From DATGUN01 sp035301285 (lineage in GTDB: Bacteria; Bacillota; Bacilli; Bacillales; Amphibacillaceae): a stretch of DNA of 64,000 nt. The notes below the pieces were generated by a model, which saw only the letters and a list, made by a program, of their open reading frames with translations, ran no database searches and was not told the DNA's origin. Positions 27,732-36,639 of the stretch are shown one piece after another. The first letter of the stretch is position 1. Every line of letters begins with the position of its first letter. The translations under genes were made by a program, and so were the position numbers. The stretch spans positions 1 through 64,000 of the forward strand of contig DATGUN010000024.1 in assembly GCA_035301285.1 (NCBI GenBank), given 5' to 3'.

Positions 27732-28199
27732 TTATGGCTTTTTTTCATCATCATCTATATCATGGACATCCGGTTCTTCGCCAAATTCCGTCGTGACATC
27801 CAACGGCTCTCTTTTATCCAAAACATCTTTATATTCATGGAAGTTGTGCAACATATATTCATGGACAAACGGTTCCACACAAGCAATGAAAAACGCTCCT
27901 AGAAATGATGTCGTTAAAATGGGAACATCACCTGTTCCCAGAGGCAGCGCTCCACTGATGAACATCATGCTGAGCACCCATAATGTTCCAAATGCCAGAA
28001 AGAAATCCACGATGGACGCCACCAAATTACCGAATTTCCTGAGAATCACCAAATCCCCTATAAGAAAAGAGACAATCGTTGTCAGAAGACTGATCATGAT
28101 TAAGGAACCCAATGAAACATGATTGAAAATACCATAAATCGATAAAACCGTGACCGAAATCGCTACAAACTTTATGCCTAACACTTTTGCATAACCCAT
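27732..28199 (-). CDS. DUF2512 family membrane protein
   Basis: 155 aa with four membrane helices and a strongly acidic C-terminal tail (about 25 residues, DDDE-rich). AAAGAGGTG precedes ATG 28199. The family motif FLIGDLVILRKFGN...ADF-like segment, with VASIVDFFLAFGTLWVLS, marks DUF2512 (YndM-like) proteins of Bacillus. Function unknown. It is a single-gene unit. Confidence 0.8.
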   Translation of the reverse strand: MGYAKVLGIKFVAISVTVLSIYGIFNHVSLGSLIMISLLTTIVSFLIGDLVILRKFGNLVASIVDFFLAFGTLWVLSMMFISGALPLGTGDVPILTTSFLGAFFIACVEPFVHEYMLHNFHEYKDVLDKREPLDVTTEFGEEPDVHDIDDDEKKP

Positions 28200-28426
28200 T
28201 AAAGCTATACACCTCTTTGCTTTTTAGTTTCACATAGTATGTGGCAGAGATAGCAAAAATATTCGAAATGGGTTGGCACATGCAAAGAATTCAACCTTTT
28301 TTCCATCCTTTTTTTGTAAATGACATTCAGTTCATAACACATGGCTTTGAATGTCATAAATAGACGAAAGCGACGTAAATTAATAATAGGGAAAAATATT
28401 CACTGCATCATGAAGGAGATGTATAT

Positions 28427-28972
28427 ATGGCCAAAAAAATATGTCGCCCATTTTGGAGTTTCAATATCAAAAAGACGGAAGATTGGCTGCATACAATGGC
28501 ACTTGAAGGATATCGTCTCAAGAAGATTTATCCCATCACCCGCTATTTTGTATTTGAAAGTAATAAGAGACATCAGGATATACGCTATCACATTGAGTAT
28601 TCTAAAAAACCATCCCCCGATATCTCGACGACACTCAAGAAGAAAGGATGGGAACGAGTCTTAAAAACACGCACATGGTATGTCTTATGTAATGACAAAC
28701 CACCCGAAGAAAGAAAAACATTCCCGATACGAGATGGTGTCATCAAACGGAATCGATTCATGATGTACCTGTTCAGCGGTCTGTTTATATACACCTTTTT
28801 AACAACGATCGTCTTTCTCGTGATGTGTGGTTTGATGATGTTATCTGGACAGTCCATAACCATCCAGGCCAATGCTTTTTGGGTGGCAACCATTGCGATC
28901 GCCATCATACTCTGGACATTGACCCCTATTTCGACCATCAAACTATATCGAACGAATCATAAATATTGGTAA
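28427..28972 (+). CDS. DUF2812 family membrane protein
   Basis: 181 aa with GAAGGAGATG before ATG 28427. The soluble N-terminal domain has the DUF2812 pattern FWSFNIKKTEDWLHTMALEGYRL...F-x-F, followed by KKGWERVLKTRTWYVL; two membrane helices end the protein. Relatives are often paired with PadR regulators; none is seen here. Function unknown. Confidence 0.78.
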   Translation: MAKKICRPFWSFNIKKTEDWLHTMALEGYRLKKIYPITRYFVFESNKRHQDIRYHIEYSKKPSPDISTTLKKKGWERVLKTRTWYVLCNDKPPEERKTFPIRDGVIKRNRFMMYLFSGLFIYTFLTTIVFLVMCGLMMLSGQSITIQANAFWVATIAIAIILWTLTPISTIKLYRTNHKYW

Positions 28973-29089
28973 TGTCGATATCCCAACAACTGCCCCTTCC
29001 ATTTGGCTATCCATCATTTTTCAGATACGATAAGAATAGAAAAAATTTTATGTGATGGAAGTATACCATCAGAAAAGAGGGGCTTGATT

Positions 29090-29857
29090 ATGATTATCCG
29101 ATCCCATCAAGATCGATTTATCATGATTCAGCAACATGATCACGCGGCGATTTCCGGAAAAGCCGCCGAAATGTGGGATAATACATTATTCTCAGGGCAA
29201 GACAGACGTTCTTCTGTGGAATATGCAATCAGAAATCATGATATCGGGTGGAAGTTTATGGACGAGGCACCTTTTTGGAACGACCAGACAGATGCACCCT
29301 ATACGTTTACAGACTATCCCACAGAACCTAAAACCGTATTGTATCGATATGGTATTGAGGAAGTGGCCCGAACAGATCAATATGCCGCGTTATTATGTAA
29401 CAGACACTATATGCGCTTTTTGCATCAAAATACATCCGATGCCGCTCAGAAGTTCATCCGTGAGCAAAATGCATGGCACGAAAAAATAGTCCATTCAATA
29501 GGCGACTTTAACCCGAGTGACTATGCCTTTCACTATGGTATTTTACAGTTGCTTGATGATCTATCCTTATTTCTTTGCTTGAATGAGCGTGGCGTCAGTA
29601 AAGAAAATGAACATCCGTTCTTCAGACATGGTATTACAATACGTGATGAGTTGACGGCCATGACAGCGGACAAGATGTGCATATACTGGAAGGATTCACA
29701 AACAGTCCATCTTGACCCATTCCCCTTTCGAAAAGACTTCACAGTTACCTTGAAACAACGCACTGTGACGAAAGAGGCGATTGAACAAAATGGACTTCTT
29801 GATAGCTACCGGAATGCATCTGTGGAGAATATTGATATTGCGTTGACCCAAGCATAA
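29090..29857 (+). CDS. DUF3891 family protein
   Basis: 255 aa from ATG 29090, behind GAGGGG; an upstream in-frame start at 29003 lacks a site. The family features are HDHAAISGKAAEMW near the N-terminus, AIRNHDIGWKFMDEAP with a conserved HD pair reminiscent of HD-domain hydrolases, and SLLCNRHYMRFL-like and HYGILQLLDDLSLFLCLN helices. Cytosolic. A metal-dependent hydrolase role is possible but unproven. A strong terminator follows. Confidence 0.78.
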   Translation: MIIRSHQDRFIMIQQHDHAAISGKAAEMWDNTLFSGQDRRSSVEYAIRNHDIGWKFMDEAPFWNDQTDAPYTFTDYPTEPKTVLYRYGIEEVARTDQYAALLCNRHYMRFLHQNTSDAAQKFIREQNAWHEKIVHSIGDFNPSDYAFHYGILQLLDDLSLFLCLNERGVSKENEHPFFRHGITIRDELTAMTADKMCIYWKDSQTVHLDPFPFRKDFTVTLKQRTVTKEAIEQNGLLDSYRNASVENIDIALTQA

Positions 29858-29887
29858 CAGACAGAAAGCCAAAACCTCCCATTTTTG

Positions 29888-29942
29888 AAGATAACCTTTT
29901 TCACCTTCCTAGAGGGGGCCTGCTAAAAAGGTTATCTTTTCT
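29888..29942 (+). terminator. Rho-independent terminator
   Basis: AAGATAACCTTTTT pairs with AAAAAGGTTATCTT, followed by TT/C-rich sequence, 30 bp after the DUF3891 gene. Confidence 0.82.
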
Positions 29943-30006
29943 CAATTTAATCAATATACATTTTCAACCTGAACCAATCGCCATTATCCAGCACTACTGG
30001 CGTAGA

Positions 30007-30780
30007 TCAATACTGTCCCAGTAATCCTTTCCGCATCGCCACGCGCTCACAGAAAAGGAAAAAGTTCAACCCAACAACAAAATAAACAACCGCATTGACG
30101 ATCAGTATGCTAAAATCACCAACACCGATTTGTGACAGCGTGACCCCATCAATCATGACATCCCGTACTAAATCGACCCCTTTCACAAACGGAAAGAAAG
30201 CTAGAAACGGGGCAACCGTAAGCGGGACAAATGTCAAACCTGCCAACATGAACTGCAGGATCTGCAAAAATGCCTGTACTTGTTTCAACACAATCGACAT
30301 ACCCGCAATAATGAATCCCAGTCCACACATACTGATGAGCGTCAGAATCAAGATCGGCAAAATGGTTACGACATCAAGATTCAACCACTGACCCGTCGTG
30401 AGCATCGATGCATAAAGCAAAATGATGATAAGCAAAAAATTAAGAATCATGGATGAGGCAAGACGTGTCGTTATAATCCGCCATATACCCATCGGTGACA
30501 TGCTTAACTGTTCCAAAGTCCCTCGCATCGCTTCATTCGTTACTTCAAATCCGATATTATTGACGACCATCATCGCCAAAAACCAGAAAATATAATTCAC
30601 AATCATATATTGCGTATTCATATCCGCTGCTCCAGGATCGCCTATAACCTGAATCCCGGCAAACATACCTAAAAAAATAATGTAAAATGTCGCTAACATG
30701 GCAAGGGTATTCGGTAGATAACGTCTTAATTCAAGGTATTCCTTACGTGTATTCGCTTTAAGAAGATTGAGCCATTTCAT
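30007..30780 (-). CDS. ABC-2 type exporter permease
   Basis: 257 aa with six membrane helices, of the ABC-2 permease family. The intracellular segment NEAMRGTLEQLSMSPMGIWRIITTR is the typical coupling region after TM2. It starts inside the end of the ATPase gene (23-bp overlap), so the two are translationally coupled and form one exporter. The substrate is not known; gene order ATPase-permease with a single permease suggests a dimeric permease. Confidence 0.85.
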   Translation of the reverse strand: MKWLNLLKANTRKEYLELRRYLPNTLAMLATFYIIFLGMFAGIQVIGDPGAADMNTQYMIVNYIFWFLAMMVVNNIGFEVTNEAMRGTLEQLSMSPMGIWRIITTRLASSMILNFLLIIILLYASMLTTGQWLNLDVVTILPILILTLISMCGLGFIIAGMSIVLKQVQAFLQILQFMLAGLTFVPLTVAPFLAFFPFVKGVDLVRDVMIDGVTLSQIGVGDFSILIVNAVVYFVVGLNFFLFCERVAMRKGLLGQY

Positions 30781-31741
30781 TTGTTTCCTCCCCTTTCACG
30801 AGTTTCATAAAGATTTGTTCAAAATTGATCGTTCCCCGATCAATCGATTCTACTGGGGTATTCTCCGTTTTCAATACATCAAATAAATCATAGATCTGTT
30901 CGCTTTTTGTCAAATCGATTTCAATAATGGATTGGTATGTGTCCGGAATATATGCATGGTGAACAAAATTTTCAGTTAATTCAAGTTGTTGTTTTTCCGT
31001 TAATAGCGCACCAAGTTGTATTGTGTATGAACGAATATCAAACAACCGGAGCAAATTTTCAACACGATCATCGGTAATGACTTCACCATTGTTAATGATA
31101 ACCGTTCGTTCGCATAAATCTTGGACAACATCCATATCATGTGTACTGATGATAATGGTCCGATTATATTTATCGACAACACCACGAAGTAAATCGCGGA
31201 CTTCATAGCCTGTTTCCACATCTAACCCCAAAGTTGGTTCATCAAGTAAAATGACATCACTTTCTGCCAGCAGTGCTACAGCAATGGCAAGCTTCTGCTG
31301 CATCCCGCGTGACAGACGATTTACCAGTTCTTTTTCTTTACTCTTTAAATTAAAATCCGCTAGCAATTCCTCGATTCGCACGGCCACTTCTTTTCGAGAA
31401 GCACCACGGTTCCCTGCAAAATATTCCAGATTTTCCCTCACTGTCAACCGCCAATACAGGTTACGATTTCCTTCCAGAACCGCACTGATGTGGTTCAGTG
31501 ATTCCAAACGATTTTTCCGCGTATCTAACCCGTTAACTGTAATATCACCTGCATCCGGAATTAACAGACCACATATCATTTTGATGGTCGTCGATTTCCC
31601 TGCTCCATTCGGCCCAAGTAATCCCATAATTTCCCCTTTATTCACGTGAAAGGAAATATCATTGACAGCTTTCACACATTCTTTTGACTTTCGTTTCTTA
31701 TAAAACTTTTCCAGATTCTTGACTTCGATAATCGGTTCCAA
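30758..31741 (-). CDS. ABC transporter ATP-binding protein
   Basis: 327 aa if started at TTG 31741 (AAAGGGTGG six bases upstream); a GTG at 31750 is the alternative. Walker A is GLLGPNGAGKST, the signature is NRLSRGMQQKLAIA (LSxGQ variant LSRGM), Walker B is VILLDEPTLGLD, and the H-loop is STHDMD. A C-terminal ~90-residue domain follows. Partner of the ABC-2 permease downstream. No dedicated regulator is adjacent. Confidence 0.88.
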   Translation of the reverse strand: MEPIIEVKNLEKFYKKRKSKECVKAVNDISFHVNKGEIMGLLGPNGAGKSTTIKMICGLLIPDAGDITVNGLDTRKNRLESLNHISAVLEGNRNLYWRLTVRENLEYFAGNRGASRKEVAVRIEELLADFNLKSKEKELVNRLSRGMQQKLAIAVALLAESDVILLDEPTLGLDVETGYEVRDLLRGVVDKYNRTIIISTHDMDVVQDLCERTVIINNGEVITDDRVENLLRLFDIRSYTIQLGALLTEKQQLELTENFVHHAYIPDTYQSIIEIDLTKSEQIYDLFDVLKTENTPVESIDRGTINFEQIFMKLVKGEETNEMAQSS

Positions 31742-31823
31742 TGACGCCACCCTTTCTATTTACTTGTCGATTGATTATATTGAGTTTAGCATAGCGGCTG
31801 ACTGGAAACATGACTCCACGGAA

Positions 31824-31853
31824 TGAAAAATTCTCAGCCTTTAGACTGAGAAT
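31824..31853 (-). terminator. hairpin with T-run between YesK-like and ABC genes
   Basis: Minus strand ATTCTCAG / CTGAGAAT stem followed by TTTTTCATT, 70-80 bp ahead of the ABC ATPase start. It ends any transcript from the YesK-like gene, or could act as an ABC leader attenuator. The rest of 31854-31996 holds no gene. Confidence 0.65.
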
Positions 31854-32083
31854 CGAGTGAGGTTTATCGATCAAAACGATATAAATCCTTATGGAGAGAA
31901 AAGTCGATATGAGGAAGTATTCAAAATGTAGAGGCATCCATTCTTGACAGCAAAAAAATATACAAACACCATCCATTAAGCAGAATATTAAAAAAATTAA
32001 TTGTATAAATCAATCTCTGCCGGATTCACCGACATGAAAACGTCAATACTTTCCATAGGATCCCATTCTTGATGTGTGCCGTT

Positions 32084-32494
32084 TCAAGGCGAATCAATAT
32101 GGTTGCCGATAACCGGGTTCCCTTTTTTTTCTGACATCCAATTGCCAACATCAGCATATGTGAAAAAAGTAAACGACGTCGCAATGATGCACGGAAGGAT
32201 GAACAGTCCAATGACATCCCCTTTTGTCCATGATCTTTTTTCTGATGTCCGAAGTTTTTCCGGCAATAGCAAAGCACTTCCCACTGCCGCAATTAAAAGA
32301 CCAATCCCTAATAGACCATAATTGAGCTTTCCGATATCGCCGATCCCCAAACTATAGACAATCATACCGACAGCGACAAGAAAAGTGATTAACGGGGGCA
32401 AATAGTACAGACCTGTTTTCTTGGCAATGATAAACAAAAATAGAAAAAGCGTTATTCCCAATATGACACCCATTAAAATTGTCAGGTAATACAT
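32084..32494 (-). CDS. YesK-like small membrane protein (possibly truncated by TGA)
   Basis: 136 aa from ATG 32494 behind GAGTGG. Four hydrophobic helices (MYYLTILMGVILGITLFLFLF..., then three more) in a layout like the YesK family; function unknown. After its TGA stop the same frame stays open for 28 further codons to TAA at 31997, and those codons read like a protein C-terminus (ending PAEIDLYN). The stop may therefore be a recent nonsense change, or the tail belongs to an older longer gene. Confidence 0.6.
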   Translation of the reverse strand: MYYLTILMGVILGITLFLFLFIIAKKTGLYYLPPLITFLVAVGMIVYSLGIGDIGKLNYGLLGIGLLIAAVGSALLLPEKLRTSEKRSWTKGDVIGLFILPCIIATSFTFFTYADVGNWMSEKKGNPVIGNHIDSP

Positions 32495-32739
32495 CGATAC
32501 CACTCATTTCTGTCTTGTTGTATGTTCATTTGTCACCATGCTATCTGCACAGAAACATTTGCCTTTATAATAAGAGACGTGTAACGCTTGAAAATGTTTC
32601 ACTTAATCTGAAAATGACATTCATCATCTACTGCTCATCTCTATCCTAGCACAGTCTAGGGCTATCCATTCATTACATTATATTTAAATGTATGTAACAC
32701 ATCATGGCACATTATTATCACTTATCACTTTTTCATTAC

Positions 32740-32772
32740 AAGAAGAAAACGCCAGGCATGTTTACTGGCGTT
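32740..32772 (-). terminator. terminator of the GntR-regulated ABC operon
   Basis: Minus strand AACGCCAG pairs with CTGGCGTT, followed by TTTTCTTCTT; 45 bp past the permease stop. The remaining 32495-32739 region has no gene. Confidence 0.82.
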
Positions 32773-32816
32773 CACGAGGTATTGTTATACATTCTTACCT
32801 TTTTAGAAATCCTACA

Positions 32817-33596
32817 CTAAGAACTGGCAAGTTCCTTTGTTTTGAAAATGGAAACCGAACATACGAGTAATAGTGCACATAATACAAGTGTCACAATTGC
32901 TGTCATATACAAGTCCATCGAGATGTTTCCGGTCGTAAGCATTTGATGGACATATTCTGTTAGATTGCTTGGAATCCACGCCAGTTTTTCCCCAAAAATA
33001 CTTGGCAGCATACTTACCAGTCCAATACTGAGTATCGTCAGAAATGCTACAATCCCAAATGACCGCACCCACGTATTATAAAAAATGGAAAGCGACACAA
33101 TAAATACAAACCACAGGCCATAAAAGAAAATAACCTTCAATATATCCGTAAAAGCAATAGACCCAAACAGCAGATTGATATAATACCAGCTGATGCACAA
33201 TCCTAAAAATAGCGATAGCCATACGAGTAGCACAGAAGTCAGCCATTTGGAGGTAATATAATTTTTATAAGAAACCGGTTTGACAAGGATAAGTTCGGAA
33301 ACGCCACTTTTTCGTTCGCTGGATATCGTGCCCATCGTCGTTAAAACGAGAACTAACACTCCCAAACTATTCAATTGGCTTAATGTCATCATAATGACAT
33401 CAGGTGGTGAATAATCAGGAACTTGAATGACCATACCATCTGGCATACCCCCCACCGAGTCAATGATTTGCGGCATGTAATAAGAAGATAACGGATCCAT
33501 GACCGACAGAAGCATGATTACCAAAGGAACCCATATCCATTTTTTATTACGCCAGTTCTCGAGCATTTCCTTTTCGAACAATGTCATCCACTGCAT
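32817..33596 (-). CDS. ABC-2 type exporter permease (YxlG-like)
   Basis: 259 aa with six membrane helices. The first extracellular loop carries a DPLSSYYMPQIIDSVGGMP segment typical of YxlG/YtrC-like permeases, and TISSERKSGVSELILVKPVSYKNYITSKW is the coupling helix region. It starts directly after the ATPase stop. It is the last gene of the five-gene gntR operon; such systems in Bacillus respond to cell-envelope stress. Substrate unknown. Confidence 0.82.
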   Translation of the reverse strand: MQWMTLFEKEMLENWRNKKWIWVPLVIMLLSVMDPLSSYYMPQIIDSVGGMPDGMVIQVPDYSPPDVIMMTLSQLNSLGVLVLVLTTMGTISSERKSGVSELILVKPVSYKNYITSKWLTSVLLVWLSLFLGLCISWYYINLLFGSIAFTDILKVIFFYGLWFVFIVSLSIFYNTWVRSFGIVAFLTILSIGLVSMLPSIFGEKLAWIPSNLTEYVHQMLTTGNISMDLYMTAIVTLVLCALLLVCSVSIFKTKELASS

Positions 33597-34502
33597 CTAC
33601 TTCACCGCCTTCATGAACATATCTTCAAGAGTGGCTTGTTTCGTCCTTAAATCCGTCAAAGGCCAATCCCCTTCTACTGCCAACTTCATAATAACTTTTC
33701 GCCCTTTTTCAACATCATCTGTTCGGACGTCAATGGTGTTACCGACAACATTCGATGTCTCTACAAATGCCAGCTCCTTCAACTGTTGATGGATGGCTTC
33801 CGCGTTTTCCATGAATGTCAATTCTATGTTTTTCGTTTGATATTTTTCCCGTAACCTGACCATTTGACCGGATTCTACAATTTGACCTTCGTGTAATAAT
33901 AAAAGTTCATCGCTGACCTCATCTGCATCGCTTAAAATATGCGTCGAAAAAAGGATCGTCAGCTCTTTTTTCAATTCCTCCATCAAAGTCAATACTTCCC
34001 TGCGACCCAATGGATCGAGTGCTGAAACAGGTTCATCCAACATCAATAATTGTGGTTTGTGAATCATCGCCTGCGCAATCCCGAGCCGTTGCCGCATGCC
34101 ACCGGAATATTTTCCGATACGCTTGGACTTTGCATGCCCGATTCCAACAACATCCAGCAACTCATCTGAGCGCCTGGTAACTTCTTCCTTTGATATATCG
34201 AATAGTCTGCCGCTGAATTTGAGAAACTCTTCTCCAGTCATCCATGTATAGAACATCGGATGTTGCGGTAAATAGCCGATATGTGCGCGGATATCACTGT
34301 TCGGCTTCATGCCGGCAAACTGTACGGTGCCCTTTGTCGGCTTCAACAGACCTGCCAACGTGCGTAAAATCGTCGTCTTCCCTGCACCATTCGGGCCGAT
34401 CAACGCAATACATCCGCCTTCTTGAAACTTGAAACTGACATCATCGACGACAGGCTTCTTATCAAACTGTTTGGATAAACCTTTTACATCAAGTAGCGTC
34501 AT
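33597..34502 (-). CDS. ABC transporter ATP-binding protein (YxlF-like)
   Basis: 301 aa. Walker A is LIGPNGAGKTT, the signature is YSGGMRQRLGIAQ, Walker B is LLMLDEPVSALD, and the H-loop is STHILSD. The C-terminal extension is about 80 residues. It abuts the phospholipase-N-domain gene upstream and the permease gene downstream with no gap, so the operon is tightly coupled. Forms the exporter with the 32817 permease. Confidence 0.88.
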   Translation of the reverse strand: MTLLDVKGLSKQFDKKPVVDDVSFKFQEGGCIALIGPNGAGKTTILRTLAGLLKPTKGTVQFAGMKPNSDIRAHIGYLPQHPMFYTWMTGEEFLKFSGRLFDISKEEVTRRSDELLDVVGIGHAKSKRIGKYSGGMRQRLGIAQAMIHKPQLLMLDEPVSALDPLGRREVLTLMEELKKELTILFSTHILSDADEVSDELLLLHEGQIVESGQMVRLREKYQTKNIELTFMENAEAIHQQLKELAFVETSNVVGNTIDVRTDDVEKGRKVIMKLAVEGDWPLTDLRTKQATLEDMFMKAVK

Positions 34503-34712
34503 TCAAAGCTCCCTCCTGCCGATCACGAAATAAACTACCGGTCCGATAATATTGATGAACACAATGATAAGCACCCACATCCATTTTGGACCATTCACCC
34601 TATCCGCCTTTTTCAAATCAATCAATGCGATGATAATCAAAATGACTTGTATAACCACAAAGGGTGCAATGATTGACCAATTGACTGATTGCAATGCTTC
34701 AGCCATCTTCAT
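34503..34712 (-). CDS. PLDc_N-domain small membrane protein (YxlE-like)
   Basis: 69 aa with two membrane helices. It has the phospholipase D nuclease N-terminal signature: WSIIAPFVVIQVILIIIALIDLKK, then KWMWVLIIVFINIIGPVVYFVIGR. In B. subtilis a similar protein (YxlE) sits in the yxlCDEFG operon with homologues of the next two genes. Probably a membrane subunit of the exporter, or a regulator. Confidence 0.82.
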   Translation of the reverse strand: MKMAEALQSVNWSIIAPFVVIQVILIIIALIDLKKADRVNGPKWMWVLIIVFINIIGPVVYFVIGRREL

Positions 34713-34723
34713 TCCTCCCTACG

Positions 34724-35833
34724 TTACAGCGTTAAAAAAAGTGGTAAACCGATACTGATGGCTAAGATTCCTCCGATCAGCAGCCAGGTAAGCGGATGTG
34801 CAAAATTAGCAGTCCAACCGACACCAAATCTTTTTTCCAGAAAAACGGCAGGATCACGCCGATTGACATAGAATTGACCCAATTTCCAGTAACGATCATC
34901 ATCACGGTCGATTTTATCTTCATTATTTCCCTTGGCGACTTTCACACGACTCCCGCCTTGACCCGTCGTGAAAGCCAGGATAATGGAACCGACAACCGTG
35001 AGACCCGTTATTCCCATACTTGCATACATCAACATCGTATCATCGATTAGATAAATAAATGACAGTTGAATCGTACCAAAAAGAATGACTAACAGTGTAC
35101 CCGAAATAATCAAAAACAGAGACCAACGACGCCTGAATATACGGCTTTGTTTGGCGGACTCCTTAGGATTCTCGACACTGATTTGCTGTTTGGCTCTTCC
35201 TATAGCAGTATTGATAAAGACAAACAAGGCAAGCATAAACAGCTGCATGACCGGCATCAGGCTAACTGATTTTATCGACTTATCTGCCCAGCGAGTTACT
35301 TTTCCGGAAAAATCATAATTAATCGGAATCTGAGACGGAATCCGGTCATATTGGAGAAACGTAATAAATAATGTCGCACCGATCATGATAACGGAAATGA
35401 GAAACCATCCATTGGAATACGTATTTCTTTGGTTATGGAAAGTCGTATCAATCACCACATGTTCGGTCTTTTCATTCTTCCAACTAGCCATTCTTTTAAT
35501 ATGTGTCATTTGTCTATGAAACACCAAATAAATCAAAAAACTCCCGATAATATACGCAACGATAATACCACCGTATACAATGCCGATGAACTGTTCGTCA
35601 CCACCATACTTCAAACCAAGCATTAAAAAAATAAGCAGTGCGATACCACTTAATATCCCGGTTTGGAATACATATGATTGACGCATTTTTTTCAATCGAT
35701 CATCATGATAAACCAACTCCGGAATAGAAACACCAAAACTTTCCGTCTTTCGGGTTATATAGGGCGTGAACATTAATATCAAAAACAACGAGACCATAAT
35801 AATCGTTAATAACAGAAACATTAATCCACTCAT
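34724..35833 (-). CDS. DUF1648/DUF5808 membrane protein
   Basis: 369 aa with about eight membrane helices. A DUF1648 segment lies in the middle (YDRIPSQIPINYDFSGKVTRWADKS) and a DUF5808 segment near the C-terminus (DDDRYWKLGQFYVNRRDPAVFLEKR). Such proteins often accompany YtrA-type GntR regulators and ABC exporters. Its start overlaps the gntR stop by 4 bp (translational coupling). Function unknown; a sensor or accessory role in envelope-stress export is inferred. Confidence 0.8.
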   Translation of the reverse strand: MSGLMFLLLTIIMVSLFLILMFTPYITRKTESFGVSIPELVYHDDRLKKMRQSYVFQTGILSGIALLIFLMLGLKYGGDEQFIGIVYGGIIVAYIIGSFLIYLVFHRQMTHIKRMASWKNEKTEHVVIDTTFHNQRNTYSNGWFLISVIMIGATLFITFLQYDRIPSQIPINYDFSGKVTRWADKSIKSVSLMPVMQLFMLALFVFINTAIGRAKQQISVENPKESAKQSRIFRRRWSLFLIISGTLLVILFGTIQLSFIYLIDDTMLMYASMGITGLTVVGSIILAFTTGQGGSRVKVAKGNNEDKIDRDDDRYWKLGQFYVNRRDPAVFLEKRFGVGWTANFAHPLTWLLIGGILAISIGLPLFLTL

Positions 35834-36222
35834 TCGTCTCCCCCCTTTTCAAATTCCGCAAAAACATCACTTACATACGCCGCAAATTCATCCTTCGAAA
35901 TGCTTTTGCAGACAGATTCAGCGATCAAGGGATAGAGCGTTTTTTTCAACCCCGCCCGATATGCATCATCTGCTGGTTTCACACCGTCCGGATGAATGAC
36001 AACCCCTTTTTGCCGGTGGATTAAAATATATCCTTCTTGCTTCAGCTGCTGATAAGCTTTATTGACGGTGTGTAAATTAATACCAATATCTTTCGCCATC
36101 GCCCTGACGGATGGCAGGGCATCGCCCGGGTTCAATTCTTTTTTGGCGATCCCCGCAATGATTTGTTCCTTAAGTTGTGTATAAATCGGATCGTTGGATT
36201 CAAAATCTAATTGAATGTACAC
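35830..36222 (-). CDS. GntR-family transcriptional regulator (YtrA subfamily)
   Basis: 130 aa from GTG 36222, with GAAGGGAAG eight bases upstream; the first residues (YIQLDFESNDPIYTQLKEQI) are the canonical YtrA-type start. The winged helix-turn-helix spans about residues 10-75 (GDALPSVRAMAKDIGINLHTVNKAYQQL); the short C-terminal part is a dimerisation helix, too small for a ligand domain. It is the first gene of a five-gene exporter operon and probably represses it through the palindrome at 36258-36280. Confidence 0.9.
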   Translation of the reverse strand: MYIQLDFESNDPIYTQLKEQIIAGIAKKELNPGDALPSVRAMAKDIGINLHTVNKAYQQLKQEGYILIHRQKGVVIHPDGVKPADDAYRAGLKKTLYPLIAESVCKSISKDEFAAYVSDVFAEFEKGGDE

Positions 36223-36257
36223 ATGAAAACTTCCCTTCAAGTAAACATGTTGTTTGT

Positions 36258-36297
36258 CTGTTATAGTTATAATATAACAGATGAGTTTTAATGTCAA
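36258..36297 (-). promoter_or_regulatory. promoter with overlapping GntR operator
   Basis: Minus strand TTGACA (36292-36297), 17-bp spacer, TATTAT (36269-36274). A perfect inverted repeat CTGTTATA-7-TATAACAG (36258-36280) covers the -10 box, so bound repressor would block the polymerase. It lies 36 bp before the gntR start. Confidence 0.85.
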
Positions 36298-36310
36298 TAT
36301 TTTTTCACAT

Positions 36311-36367
36311 AAATAAAAAAACACTTTTAAGTCCATGCGTCATGCATAGAAACATTTAAAAGTGTTT
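36311..36367 (-). terminator. terminator of GNAT/small membrane protein unit
   Basis: Minus strand AAACACTTTTAA pairs with TTAAAAGTGTTT and is followed by TTTTTATTTATG; it ends the 37199-36382 transcript before the gntR promoter. Confidence 0.82.
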
Positions 36368-36381
36368 GTTCATAGATTCAG

Positions 36382-36639
36382 TTATTTCGAGTTGGCAGGA
36401 AGAAATTTAGTATAATAAGCGCCAATAGCCAAAAATACAAAACTTAAAAGACTCGTCACTATACCTAATACGTCAAACCACAACCCAATCAGATTGATAG
36501 ATGCAACCACGAAAAGACAGATAGACGGTACCATTTCTTTGCCACTGACTTTTCGTTTGGCTATAAAAAAAATGATGGATATGACGAGCACAACAGTAAG
36601 CACTATATTCAACCCGAAATCTATGCTCGGTGATATCAT
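36382..36639 (-). CDS. small three-helix membrane protein
   Basis: 85 aa with GAGGAG before ATG 36639. Three hydrophobic helices separated by short charged turns (AKRKVSGKE after helix 1). No family recognised. Its start overlaps the stop of the upstream acetyltransferase gene (ATGA), so the two are co-translated. Confidence 0.65.
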   Translation of the reverse strand: MISPSIDFGLNIVLTVVLVISIIFFIAKRKVSGKEMVPSICLFVVASINLIGLWFDVLGIVTSLLSFVFLAIGAYYTKFLPANSK

